From Telmatobacter sp. DSM 110680 (GTDB lineage: Bacteria; Acidobacteriota; Terriglobia; Terriglobales; Acidobacteriaceae): 64,000 nucleotides of DNA. Location of the stretch: assembly GCF_039994875.1 (NCBI RefSeq), contig NZ_CP121196.1, positions 3,534,001 through 3,598,000 on the forward strand. The letters run 5' to 3'. The notes beneath the pieces were generated by a model. It made no database searches. It had not been told where the DNA came from and saw only the letters and a program-made list of their open reading frames with translations. Of the stretch, positions 37,805 through 47,116 are shown one piece after another. Made by a program: the position numbers and the translations under genes. Within the stretch, counting starts at the first letter, position 1. Every line of letters starts with the position of its first letter.

Positions 37805-38595
37805 GCACGCTTCTCGCGATCCCACGGTGCTTGTGAAGACCAGGAGGTTGCAGACGGTTTTCGATTGAGACTGGCAAGTGGTGATAAACGCTCTCTACCA
37901 AGACGCGCGCTATAACTATATCCGCGAACTACGGTCCCAGAAGCTGTGTCCATACGACCGGGCAGACACTCAAGAACAACTGCAGCGCTCGATTGCGCGT
38001 ATGCGGTTTTGCCAAGCACGACCAGACTGCATCTTGTGCGATCTGCGGCCTGCTTGAATCTGAACCAAGTCGCGAGTGGAATGCGACTGCCGTGCTCAAT
38101 TGCTTCATCCGCCAGATCAAGGACAATGGCTGCGAAGCCGCCGGCTTGTAACAGCAGATCAGAAGCGAGGATTGATTGATCTAAGCGCGTCCAATGCTGA
38201 TTTATCTCATTGTGTGAGTGTTGTATAGCTGGGGATGATTTTCCGACGATCGAAGTCCTGCATCGAACCCATAGAAGATGTTTTAGACTGATGCCATTCG
38301 CTGCTGCCGATTCCGGATCAAGTGCATCGTTTGCATCGATCCAAGCGCAGACATTTCCATCCTGCGTGCGACGAGCAAGAAAAGATAGCGCTATTGTTGT
38401 TCGCCCTGACGATACCCGGCCAGTAATTTCACTAATGGCTCCGACAGGTAATCCACCATTAAGTAAATTGTCGATTTCGGTAATGCCAGTAGCCGCAGTT
38501 TCGCGAATGGTTCTCGCAGCTGGGGTAAGAGCAGATGGATAGCGATGCTGAAAATCACTCTCGATCTGTTGGCGGATTGCGGCTGAAGAGGGCAT
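37801..38595 (-). CDS. imuA: ImuA, RecA-like mutasome protein
   Basis: The 264-residue RecA/SulA-like protein opens the mutagenesis operon. ITEIDNLLNGGLPVGAISEI followed by TGRVSSGRTTIA corresponds to the RecA-type entry and P-loop. The expected GxxxxGKT lysine is Arg here (GRVSSGRTT), so ATP binding may be weak or lost. The rest of the RecA-like core is recognisable (VCAWIDANDALDPESAAANG). The ATG at 38595 lies 12 bp after a candidate LexA site. ImuA with ImuB recruits DnaE2 for damage-induced mutagenesis in many bacteria; regulation by LexA is the usual pattern and is supported here by the upstream repeat. Confidence 0.9.
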   Translation of the reverse strand: MPSSAAIRQQIESDFQHRYPSALTPAARTIRETAATGITEIDNLLNGGLPVGAISEITGRVSSGRTTIALSFLARRTQDGNVCAWIDANDALDPESAAANGISLKHLLWVRCRTSIVGKSSPAIQHSHNEINQHWTRLDQSILASDLLLQAGGFAAIVLDLADEAIEHGSRIPLATWFRFKQAADRTRCSLVVLGKTAYAQSSAAVVLECLPGRMDTASGTVVRGYSYSARLGRERLSPLASLNRKPSATSWSSQAPWDREKRA

Positions 38596-38606
38596 TATCG
38601 AACCAT

Positions 38607-38629
38607 GGCATATTCGCCATATGTTCGCC
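38607..38629 (-). promoter_or_regulatory. Candidate LexA/SOS operator (direct repeat, 11-bp period)
   Basis: On the coding strand the repeats GGCGAACATAT and GGCGAATATGC stand in tandem with an 11-bp period. They contain GAAC-N7-GAAT (38612-38626), one base from the alphaproteobacterial LexA site GTTC-N7-GTTC in its reverse form. The site lies 12-34 bp upstream of imuA. A TTGACA -35-like hexamer (38656-38661, minus strand) is about 30 bp further upstream; its -10 (near TAAGAG) is poor. Confidence 0.55.
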
Positions 38630-38778
38630 TTAGACTCTTACAGCTCACTCATAATTGTCAACCATCTATCTGTGGGAAAATTTCAATTGAATTTGAAGGT
38701 ATAGATTACAGCTAGCGCCACATAATTATTTATGTTGCAATGGTTTACAGTATCTTTTTGATACTAATCTTCAATTCG

Positions 38779-40131
38779 TTAAATAGGCGCAAGATGAGCA
38801 GTAAAGTGTCGCAAAAAGGGTGCTTCATGCGTCAGGCGCATGCCGCGAATTTGCGCGCGATTCCTAAAAACTTCAAGAATGACTTCAACCAAATAATCGA
38901 CATGGCTTTGGGTATAAACACGACGTGGCATTGCAAGTCGAACGAGATCCATTTGGGCCGCATTAGCAAACATCAAGGTACCGATTTCAACCGAACGGAC
39001 GCCTCCTTCGAGGTACAACTCGGAAGCCAAAGCAACCCCAGGAAATTGACTTGAAGGAATATGGGGAAGGAAAGCGCGAGCATCAATATATATAGCGTGA
39101 CCACCCGGGGGTTGAACGATGGGAACTCCGCCCTCAGCTATATGGTTGCCGAGATAAGCAGTCGACGCAATCCGATAGCGCAGATAATCCACTTGCAGCG
39201 CTTCCTGAATTCCTACAGCAATTGCCTCGAGGTCTCGCCCGGCAAGGCCACCGTACGTCGGATATCCTTCGGTCAGGATGAGAAGATCTTTTTCCTGTTG
39301 TGCAAGCAGGTCGTTACTAGTGCACAGAAAACCGCCAATGTTTGCCATGCCGTCTTTCTTGGCCGACATGGTGCAGCCGTCGCCGTAGCGGAACATTTCC
39401 TGCGCAATTTCTTTGGGAGTCTTATCGGCATATCCTGGCTCCCGCAGTTTGATAAACCATGCGTTCTCTGCGAAGCGGCACGCATCAAAGTAGAGTGGAA
39501 TTCTATGACGTTTGCAGATCGCACTTACCTGGCGAACGTTCTCCATGGATACAGGCTGGCCGCCGCCGGAGTTGTTGGTCACGGTTAGCATCACTAGCGG
39601 AATGCGCTCTCGGCCTACGCGCGCTATCAATGCTTCAAGTGCCACCACATCCATATTTCCCTTGAAGGGATACTGCAATGAAGGCTGACGTCCCTCAGGG
39701 ATAAGCAGGTCTACCGCTTCTGCGCCAACAAACTCAACGTTGGCACGGGTCGTATCAAAGTGCGTGTTGTTGGGAACAACATCGCCTTTTTTACATGTCA
39801 CGCCGAACAAAATTCGTTCGGCCGCCCTACCCTGGTGCGTCGGGATAATGTGTGTGTACCCAACAATGTCATGGACTGAGTTGCGGAAGCGATCGTAGCT
39901 GCGGCTTCCAGCATAGCTCTCATCGCCTTCCATAATGGCAGCCCACTGATGCGTAGACATTGCCCCAGTCCCCGAATCCGTGAGCAGATCGATGAGCACG
40001 TCATCAGCATGCAGCAGAAACAAGTTGTAGTGCGCAGCCTTCAACAACTCCTCTCGCTGCTCGCGGGTCGTCCAGCGAATTGGTTCTACGCTCTTAATGC
40101 GAAATGGTTCGATGATAGTTCTTACTGACAT
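38779..40131 (-). CDS. tnaA: Tryptophanase (L-tryptophan indole-lyase)
   Basis: The 450-residue PLP enzyme splits tryptophan to indole, pyruvate and ammonia. PFRIKSVEPI, LTDSGTGAMS, IPTHQGRAAE and GGQPVSMENV are family motifs, and the PLP lysine lies in MSAKKDGMANIGG. Three positions that separate tryptophanase from tyrosine phenol-lyase all agree with tryptophanase: FDTT (Asp rather than Thr), SVEIG (Ile rather than Arg) and LRHFTA (His rather than Phe). ATG 40131 is chosen over an in-frame TTG at 40143. It is not next to a tryptophan permease or a recognisable tnaC leader. The gene sits immediately downstream of a truncated epimerase gene, which it overlaps, hinting at a past rearrangement. 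Confidence 0.92.
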   Translation of the reverse strand: MSVRTIIEPFRIKSVEPIRWTTREQREELLKAAHYNLFLLHADDVLIDLLTDSGTGAMSTHQWAAIMEGDESYAGSRSYDRFRNSVHDIVGYTHIIPTHQGRAAERILFGVTCKKGDVVPNNTHFDTTRANVEFVGAEAVDLLIPEGRQPSLQYPFKGNMDVVALEALIARVGRERIPLVMLTVTNNSGGGQPVSMENVRQVSAICKRHRIPLYFDACRFAENAWFIKLREPGYADKTPKEIAQEMFRYGDGCTMSAKKDGMANIGGFLCTSNDLLAQQEKDLLILTEGYPTYGGLAGRDLEAIAVGIQEALQVDYLRYRIASTAYLGNHIAEGGVPIVQPPGGHAIYIDARAFLPHIPSSQFPGVALASELYLEGGVRSVEIGTLMFANAAQMDLVRLAMPRRVYTQSHVDYLVEVILEVFRNRAQIRGMRLTHEAPFLRHFTAHLAPI

Positions 40132-40427
40132 GTTGCGCCCCAATCATTTGGCAGTATCGTTGCATGTGGATCAATTGCTACGCCGTTGCTTGACAACTGT
40201 TGCCAGTCGCGCGCGAAATGGGAATGAAATCCACCATGCTCATTATCGACCGAGCTAGGAAACCTTACGCCAAGTAGGTCGGTGTACAGGGCATTGTCAA
40301 CTTCGGCAGCTAGTTGCAGACAGGTGTGGGGCGTTGGTGGCGTCTCCATCGAATGGCTTCTCGACACTGGCGCCTGCGTTATGCAGGACCAGCCGAGGCA
40401 CGATAGCGATAGCACAAGGCCTTTCAT
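40122..40427 (-). pseudogene. 5' remnant of exported AGE-family (N-acylglucosamine 2-epimerase-like) gene
   Basis: The 101-residue frame has a signal-like start MKGLVLSLSCLGWSCI and then LAAEVDNALYTDLLGVRFPS and VDNEHGGFHSHFARDW. The last segment matches the first barrel helices of AGE-family (alpha/alpha)6 proteins (DxxxGGF). A full gene would have about 400 residues. Here it stops within 10 bp of the tryptophanase start, so the 3' three-quarters are missing. I read this as a deletion or insertion scar. A functional short protein is less likely. Confidence 0.6.
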
Positions 40428-40583
40428 GATTGAACCGCACCATTGTGATCGGAGTGACAATTTGCACAAGCCGATCCTGTCACTCCAAAGGACGAGATCT
40501 GAGTAGCCGAGTGCAAGTCCCGATACTCATTGCTAACTCGAAGGCGCATTATCAGTATCTTATTAAATATAAGAGGTTTATTG

Positions 40584-40609
40584 TGGCGGAGAGAGTGGGA
40601 TTCGAACCC
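40584..40609 (-). repeat. Attachment site, left end (duplicate of tRNA-Ser 3' end)
   Basis: Twenty-six bases starting TGGCGGAGAGAG and ending ATTCGAACCC are identical to the tRNA-Ser 3' end at 58597-58622. Beyond the repeat the sequence diverges at once from the tRNA. This is the expected duplicated core left when an element integrates into a tRNA 3' end. Confidence 0.9.
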
Positions 40610-40687
40610 GAAGCGACAGTTTAGGCTCTGCAAGTTGCAGGAAACAATATGCTACCGTCGCCAAAGATGCCACTGTTGTGATCGCGC

Positions 40688-40707
40688 ATTGCACTCTATT
40701 GCACGCT
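40688..40707 (+). repeat. Integrase arm-type repeat pair, left end
   Basis: ATTGCACTCT is followed directly by ATTGCACGCT. The same two decamers, in the opposite order, lie at 58540-58559 just inside the right end. Paired short repeats near both att cores are the usual form of tyrosine-integrase arm sites. Confidence 0.6.
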
Positions 40708-40931
40708 GGCCGTGATACAAGCTCTCAGTGACTAAGGGCTTCCAAACTCTACTGGCCCGGGCGATCGGCCGTCGTGGGTCCAACGCGTCCACGTAAGTAC
40801 TGACATTCCCCGGGCTAGCAGCAGTCTAGCCGTTGCCCGGCACCTGTTGGAGCCACCACCACGTCTTTCCGTAGAAATGCCGCATCGGCACTGGCGTCAA
40901 ATATTGCGGTACGACCAGTGCGCTCATTCTC

Positions 40932-41061
40932 GACACGCCAAAGCTGACCACCGACGAAATCGTCAAATTCCTCGCCGATCCAGTCCAGCGGTGCTTCCAT
41001 GAGCCAATCTGGATGAATGTCTTCGGTACACCGTCTGTGTTTCCAAGTGATTTTCCCGTTG
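40932..41061. repeat. Imperfect direct repeat copy A
   Basis: It shares long runs with 41580-41711, for example CTCGCCGATCCAGTCC, GGTGCTTCCATGAGCCAATC and GTGATTTTCCCGTTG. The second copy has small deletions. Origin unknown; it may derive from a duplicated protein-coding stretch. Confidence 0.65.
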
Positions 41062-41579
41062 CCGAGTTCTCAGTAATTTGATTGCAGCTGAAGAGCACTC
41101 AATGCCAACTCGAACATCCATTAAAACAAGGCACTGATAACAGCGCCGGCAATCACACATCCAACGCACAGTTGGAATACGATCCCACTTGACGTCCAAT
41201 GCAAGGTTAAGTCGTGTCCGCCCCCGAAGCAAAGGAGTCTCGGCGGGGAGACGCGCCCCCTCTCCCCGCACCCCTCTACCCCACCTACCCGGTTCAGGCG
41301 CAAAGATTAGGGGGATTGTCTTCTTCAATCCGATTCAAAAAGTCAGCGGCCCTTGGATGATCTCTCGAATGCGGTACCCTGACGAAGCAGGCTTGGACAA
41401 CGGCCGACGATCTGCGAAGGCGCGCCAGTTCGGCTCCGCTATCGATGGTCGGGATCGTTCGTTCTATTCTGCTCCTCGTCCGTCCCGAGAAACTGAATGG
41501 ATGAAGCCCTAAACCTAAACGATATGGGCTAAGCGCTCTGACGCATTCTTCCCGCGCTGTTGCGCAGCGGATGAACGTT

Positions 41580-41711
41580 GACACGCCACAGCTGACCACC
41601 GACGAAGTCTCAAACTCCTCGCCGATCCAGTCCGGCGGTGCTTCCATGAGCCAATCTGGATAACTGTCTTCAGTTCTCCATTATTGGTGATTCTAGGTGA
41701 TTTTCCCGTTG
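41580..41711. repeat. Imperfect direct repeat copy B
   Basis: This is the second copy of the repeat at 40932-41061, 650 bp downstream. Its right end overlaps the first codons of the decayed TPR gene, so the duplication may have formed the junction that truncated that gene. Confidence 0.65.
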
Positions 41712-42562
41712 TGGTTTGTCGAGTACTCCGTCATCGCACAACCACAGAATTTTGCCTTGATTCAGACTGGCTCGCAATCCCACGTCGGCCGCTACACCTA
41801 CATCCCTATGATCGGCCTGTCGCTTGCCGTGGTTTGGGAAATTGCGGAGCGCCTCCAGCCATGGCCCGGGTTCCGCGTGGCGCTGGCCGCGACGGTGACA
41901 GCGGCGTGCATGACCTTCACCTGGCTTCAGGTGCAGTACTGGCGTGACTACATCTCGCTCTACCAGCACGTCGTCGCGGTGGTACCGGAGAACTATCTGG
42001 CGTACTTCAATCTGGCATCTGCCTTGGTCGCTCAAGGCAAGACCGATGAAGCAATTGCGCAACTTCGTGAAGCTGTTCGCGTACGCCCCTACTACGTCCC
42101 TGCGCGCGCCGAGCTCGGCCAGCTCCTGGCCCGCGAGGGACATGCCGACAAGGCGCTCAGCGAGTTGCAGACAGCTGCGAAGCTGAGACCGGATGACAGT
42201 GTGGCTCACTTCCGGTCGGATCTGTTTTGCGCACGCTGGGACCCCCCGGCGATGCCGCAGCCGAATTCTCCCGGGCGGTTCGCTTGCAGCCTGAAAATGG
42301 AGAGGCGCATTACCACCTCGGAATCGCTCTTGCTCAGGAAGACAGAGTGCGGGAGGCGGCACGCGAGTTTGACGGACCGTACGCTTACGGCCGGACGATG
42401 CGAAGCGCGTTTCAACGGGGAATCTCCCTGGCGAGGTTGGGCAAGTTGGACGATTCCATCGTTCAGTTTTCAGAAGCGGTACGGCTCAAGCCGGATTTCG
42501 CCGACGCTCACCGAGCTCTCGAACAGGCGATAAGTCTTAAACAGTCACCCGCCAAGCAGTAA
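41697..42562 (+). pseudogene. Decayed TPR membrane protein (TMTC-like C-terminal half), frameshifted
   Basis: Frame one, from 41697 to about 42215, gives HVGRYTYIPMIGLSLAVVWE, a membrane segment, then TPR units (NYLAYFNLASALVAQGKTDE, AELGQLLAREGHADKALSEL). The TPR series continues in another frame from about 42227 (AAEFSRAVRLQPENGEAHYH, LKPDFADAHRALEQAI) to the stop at 42562. The join near 42210-42230 is therefore a frameshift. The RYTYIPxIGL segment marks the C-terminal part of large bacterial TMTC-like TPR membrane proteins, whose N-terminal glycosyltransferase-like half is absent here. Both defects indicate a pseudogene. Confidence 0.7.
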
Positions 42563-42687
42563 CTCGTCGTTAGGAAGAGCGGCGGCTATTGGTGGTGCTT
42601 ACCGAAATCCCTCGAATTTAGGCCGTTGTAGAAGATCCAGATGTGCATCTTGAATCGTTCGTCGCCTGAACTGAATTCCATCGCCGC

Positions 42688-42999
42688 TCAACATCTAATG
42701 AGCCAATCACAACGCTGCGCGTAGGCCTCCTCCAGGGAATTCAAACAACCATCAATGTCGTTGAGCCCTGCAAATATGAGTTCTCTTGCGTGCCCCGGGA
42801 TGTAAAACATCGAACCTCGAACATACAGATCGTTCAATTTATCGAGGGCTAGCTCGCTTTTCTGCCGGTTGCCAAGTTTCGCCTCCAGTTGCCCGAGAGC
42901 TAGGGCGGCGGGCATGTACTCAGTTTCGAGCAAGACCTTATATGTTTGCCTCAGAACGGAGGAGCCAGCATATACAGCGATTGGTTCGAGGAAAGACAA
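42688..42999 (-). pseudogene. C-terminal TPR fragment of a regulator or kinase-type protein
   Basis: The 103-residue frame contains a TPR-like helix pair (LALGQLEAKLGNRQKSELAL) and the segment ELIFAGLNDIDGCLNSLEEA followed by YAQRCDWLI. The latter is typical near the C-terminus of acidobacterial TPR-containing winged-helix regulators and Ser/Thr kinases. No N-terminal domain is present and a stop lies just upstream of the frame, so it is a remnant. Confidence 0.5.
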
Positions 43000-43342
43000 C
43001 AGATTCTTTGTCTCCTTCCCCGTTACCGCCTACCGCTCCGTTACACAATCAGATCCATCGGGATCGATTAGGTTTCAAATGGTGCGAAATCGAGATGTAC
43101 ACACTATCGTACCGATCAGATCTGCGTGATTACCTAAGTATCAGAATGTGACAGCCAACACGGCACAGTGTGATTTCGCACCGGACGAGTTGACTTGTCT
43201 GAGCGGCAGCAGGACACTTTGCGTTGTGCCGAACGCATCCAGTCGGGCCGAAATTCCAGCTTCCAACCAATTGCTCATAGCGCTGTTGGCTGAAGTCGAA
43301 CTTCCATCACATGAATCGCTGCTCAGGGGTACGAAACGCAAA

Positions 43343-46300
43343 ATGAACGAACATTTTCGTCAATTTATCTCTCTCCATGCACCGAGGACTTCCACCGCGT
43401 CTAATCGAGTATCTCACTGGCTCGGTTGGTATCCAAAGAACTTGCCAACTGCGATTGGTCTCATCTTTTTTCTTTCGATTGCTGCCGGTGCTGCGGCGCA
43501 AATATCGTCCCCGCCTTATGCCGACAACATACTGACCCCAAGTAGCCCAATTGGCACTCCGCCGGGTGCGGCAACTGACGGCGACAATCAGAGCGTCAAT
43601 TTATCAAACTCGGCACTTACTGTTTATGTCCCATTGCTTTCGGTTCCTCAACGGGGAGGCTGGTCACTTCCGTTCGCTCTGATCCACAGCAGCAACGGTT
43701 ATTACCTACAACAAAATGTCTCTGCAGTGCCTCTGTATCAAAACCAAGATGGGCAGCAAAACTCATGGACTACGAGCTTCACCTACAACGTCCGAATGAT
43801 TCACCCGGATTCGGCGTTCGAGATCAACCTGCCGCGCCTGCAGGCATCAGAGGAATACGCAGGAAGCTGGAACATCATGAACGGAATGACCGTCACTGGT
43901 TTAATTGAGCGTTCGTGTCTGACCAGCTTTGCTTTCACAGATTGGGAAGGAAGCAAGCACCCGTTTGCGATCACTCAATCTTGTAATCAGCCCAATTTGG
44001 CTAATCCTCCATTCATGCCAGGAACAATCGCTGACGCCACAGATGGTTCCTTCTACCGAATTGACTTGACCAACATTGCGGACATAAGGGTTATTTCAAA
44101 GGGTGGCACTGTCTATCATTTTTACAGTATGTACAACCCATACCCTGATGGAATGAATGATTCGGGAGGCACAAATTACGAGAATTGGTACGACCAGCGA
44201 ATGGGTCTGATGAAAGATACGAACGGAAATTCAATCTCCGTCTCACCGTCAGGCTCCGGGTACGTGGTGACAGATACGATTGGGCGAACCTTTACGTTCA
44301 GCGCCAACTCACAAAACTATACGCTCAGCTACACCGGGCAGGATGGAACTGCCAAATCCATCACAGAACAATGGCAGGTTACAGACAGCACGCCGATAAC
44401 AGACATGTTCCCCGGGCTGACCTGCTCATATTCTCCGCGCTCGAACGGTACGGGGCCCAATCCACCCGGCACATGTTCAGCAACACCCGCGCCCGGAGAA
44501 ACCGCGTACAAAGCCACAGTGACGTACCCGCCAGCTGATTCCAATGGCGACTCTCGGCAGTTGGTTTACAGGCTAGACAAGCGTGAACGGATTGTGGAGG
44601 TCGATTACCCGTCGGGAGGCTACACAAAATACGACTATGCGGACTTTAATGTACAGGCTTGGAGTTCCACGACGATCACAAATTACACTTTTCAAAGTGT
44701 AGAGGACAAGCGCGAGTGTGCCTCTTCGACCGGCAGTTGCTCGACTGAAAACATCACCAATTACGGATGTGCAGTAGCAGTGGCAAACGGCGGGGCGGGG
44801 CAACCTTATTGCAGCACGATGACGGTTACAGATCCGATGGGGAACAAGTCTGTGCATACGTTCGCGCAGGCTTCTCCTGGCCAGATCTCCCCAAAGGAGA
44901 CAAATGTAACGATATCGGACGCGAGCAATAACCTGCTTCAGTCTCGTCAAACCACCTATACATCACCTGGAACGCTTCCAGTTAATACGGATCTGTATTT
45001 TCCATATATCGTGACAACGACCCTCAGTGATGGGCAGCCCCCAGTGAGTAACACGGTCACCTATTCCTATGAGACATATCCAATCCAGATCACGGGAGGG
45101 AGTCTTGGTGGGCCATTCACGACCTATATTGACAATCCAACGGAGGTTGACCAAGCCGACTTCGATGGGACTATAAAGCGCAAGACCACAGAGCAATGGG
45201 AGCCACTCAACTACTTTTCTGGAAGCAGCGGACACATTCTTGATCGTCCTGCCTCCAAAACTGTTTCGGACCTTGTCGAGGCGCTGCAAAACACTACAAC
45301 ATTTGTCTATGACAACGGGAACAATACGGCCGGAAACTTAACCCAAAAGTCGGTAACCGCAACAAACGCACCAACGGCTGTCACTCAATATATTGTGAAC
45401 GGCTACGGTGAGGTCACCCAAGTCACCGATCCCGATCTGCACGTGACGCATGTCTATTACGCCGATGCTTGGGCGGATTCGTCTTGCGCAATCGCTCCTG
45501 GGAGTTCCGCATATCCGTCCAGCATCACGAATGCTGCGGGAGAAACAATCTCCTACACCTACAACACTTGTCTCGGAACAACCGCGTCGGTTTCAGGTCC
45601 AAATTCGAATCAGACGACCAGTTATACCTATGATGCCCTGCAACGGGTTGTTTCGGTGTCTTTTCCGATCGGCGGGAAGAAGGCCTGCTACTTCGACTCA
45701 ATTCCAAACATAGTCACGACCTATACTTTGCAGGCTGTTGGCTCCTCTTTGCCCTCATGCACCAGTCCGACTGTAACTCCGGCGGGCATGATCACAAATT
45801 CGGTTGCACTCGACGGACTGGGTCGTAAATCGCAGACTCAGCTGCTTTCCGATCCCTCTGGTGCCGTTCTCTCTGACACAACATACGACAGAAACGGAAA
45901 TGTGCAATCGGTTTCTAATCCGTATCGTTCAACCGGCGACCAGACATACGGCACGACAGGCTACGAATACGACGCCCTCAATCGCAAGACATTGATGACC
46001 AACCCCGACAGTCAGACGTCCGAGCAATGGTCCTACGCGGGCAATGTCAATACCTTCACGGATGAGAATGGATCGAAGTGGCAGCGGACGGTTGATGCCT
46101 TCGGAAACCTGACGGCAGTTCTTGAGCCCAATGGTTCGAGCATATCTCCCTCGATGGAAACCGACTATACGTACGATGGGCTCGGTAATCTGTGGACCGT
46201 TACTCAATGGGGCGGTGCAAGGGGTTCATCTGGAGCACGGAATCGCTCGTTCACCTACAGCGGGATTTCGCAATTATTAACGGCCTTAAACCCTGAAACA

Positions 46301-47011
46301 GGTAAGGTATGTTACGGAACGATGAGCGGTTCTACGTGCTCACCTGGCTATGACGCAGCCGGCAATCTTATGTACCGGACGGATGCGCGCGGCAAGCAAA
46401 CAAGCTATTCCTACGACAATGTGAATCGGCTATTGTCAAAGAGCTATTCGGACGGGACCCCGACCGCGTGTTATCAATACAGTTCGTCGTTAATCCCGTA
46501 TTCGATTGGCAGGTTAATTAGTGAATGGACTCAGACGGCGGTCGCCTGTTCGTCATCGGGCTCTTTCTTGACCAAGCGTTCAATTCTCGCCTACGACTCC
46601 ATGGAGCGCATATTGAATGAGCAACAATTCACTCTCGCGAACCAGTCGAGTGGACCGCAATACACGCCTGCATATACATACGATTTCGCTGGAAACCTTC
46701 TTACCTCAACCAACGGCATCACAACCACGCCAGTGGTGGGTTCGATTACGCTCTCCAATTCATATGATGGCGCAGGACGGCTCTCGACACTGACCAGCAG
46801 CTGGAACGATGGCTCACATCCGCCAAGTATCTTTGCAGCTCAGGCGCTTCCCTCTCAGGCATTGCAATGTCAGCAGCCTGTCTCATCCCCGTATTCCCCA
46901 TTCGGAGGGCTTGCGAATGCCGTTTTGGGGAACGGCATCGCTCTCAGTCGAACATATAACACGCGCCTTCGAGTGACGTGTGAAATCGATTCGGCCAATT
47001 CGATACCGTAG
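43343..47011 (+). CDS. Rhs/YD-repeat protein, large N-terminal shell component
   Basis: The 1222-residue exported protein has a signal segment (LPTAIGLIFFLSIAAGAAAQ) after an N-terminal extension. An N-terminal beta-rich region (GGWSLPFALIHSSNGYYLQQ) and then many YD repeats follow (YDALQRVVSVSF, YDRNGNVQSVSN, YDALNRKTLMTN, YDGLGNLWTVTQ, YDAAGNLMYRTD, YDNVNRLLSKSY). Rhs repeats build a hollow cocoon that encloses a toxin. This protein has no Rhs core motif or toxin tip. It stops after LSRTYNTRLRV, a point where related proteins normally continue into further YD repeats. The missing continuation is in the next gene. The start is placed at ATG 43343, at the signal segment; an in-frame ATG lies at 43148. 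Confidence 0.8.
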   Translation: MNEHFRQFISLHAPRTSTASNRVSHWLGWYPKNLPTAIGLIFFLSIAAGAAAQISSPPYADNILTPSSPIGTPPGAATDGDNQSVNLSNSALTVYVPLLSVPQRGGWSLPFALIHSSNGYYLQQNVSAVPLYQNQDGQQNSWTTSFTYNVRMIHPDSAFEINLPRLQASEEYAGSWNIMNGMTVTGLIERSCLTSFAFTDWEGSKHPFAITQSCNQPNLANPPFMPGTIADATDGSFYRIDLTNIADIRVISKGGTVYHFYSMYNPYPDGMNDSGGTNYENWYDQRMGLMKDTNGNSISVSPSGSGYVVTDTIGRTFTFSANSQNYTLSYTGQDGTAKSITEQWQVTDSTPITDMFPGLTCSYSPRSNGTGPNPPGTCSATPAPGETAYKATVTYPPADSNGDSRQLVYRLDKRERIVEVDYPSGGYTKYDYADFNVQAWSSTTITNYTFQSVEDKRECASSTGSCSTENITNYGCAVAVANGGAGQPYCSTMTVTDPMGNKSVHTFAQASPGQISPKETNVTISDASNNLLQSRQTTYTSPGTLPVNTDLYFPYIVTTTLSDGQPPVSNTVTYSYETYPIQITGGSLGGPFTTYIDNPTEVDQADFDGTIKRKTTEQWEPLNYFSGSSGHILDRPASKTVSDLVEALQNTTTFVYDNGNNTAGNLTQKSVTATNAPTAVTQYIVNGYGEVTQVTDPDLHVTHVYYADAWADSSCAIAPGSSAYPSSITNAAGETISYTYNTCLGTTASVSGPNSNQTTSYTYDALQRVVSVSFPIGGKKACYFDSIPNIVTTYTLQAVGSSLPSCTSPTVTPAGMITNSVALDGLGRKSQTQLLSDPSGAVLSDTTYDRNGNVQSVSNPYRSTGDQTYGTTGYEYDALNRKTLMTNPDSQTSEQWSYAGNVNTFTDENGSKWQRTVDAFGNLTAVLEPNGSSISPSMETDYTYDGLGNLWTVTQWGGARGSSGARNRSFTYSGISQLLTALNPETGKVCYGTMSGSTCSPGYDAAGNLMYRTDARGKQTSYSYDNVNRLLSKSYSDGTPTACYQYSSSLIPYSIGRLISEWTQTAVACSSSGSFLTKRSILAYDSMERILNEQQFTLANQSSGPQYTPAYTYDFAGNLLTSTNGITTTPVVGSITLSNSYDGAGRLSTLTSSWNDGSHPPSIFAAQALPSQALQCQQPVSSPYSPFGGLANAVLGNGIALSRTYNTRLRVTCEIDSANSIP

Positions 47012-47116
47012 TCAGCTGCTTTAAACGGGGCGGTGAAATGGCGCCGATAGAACGCTGGAACGCGGCGCCGACAACGTTAGGTTATACAGAAGAGGAAGAA
47101 GAGAACGAGGACAGCA

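Larger units (their letters stand above)
40610..41696. other. Left-end region of the element without intact genes
   Basis: About 1.1 kb has no gene with a domain. It holds the left integrase arm repeats (40688-40707) and two imperfect ~130-bp direct copies (40932-41061 and 41580-41711). Short minus-strand frames in the copies begin MEAPLDWIGEEF and MEAPPDWIGEEF but diverge after a one-base deletion in the second. It looks like accumulated gene debris. Confidence 0.5.

Noticed and set aside
38779..40131. Tyrosine phenol-lyase instead of tryptophanase
   Set aside because: All three discriminating positions (FDTT, SVEIG, LRHFTA) match tryptophanase.
40584..40660. A partial or decayed tRNA-Ser gene
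   Set aside because: Only the last 26 bases match and the sequence diverges abruptly. With the integrase and the identical repeat at 58597, an attachment site explains it better.
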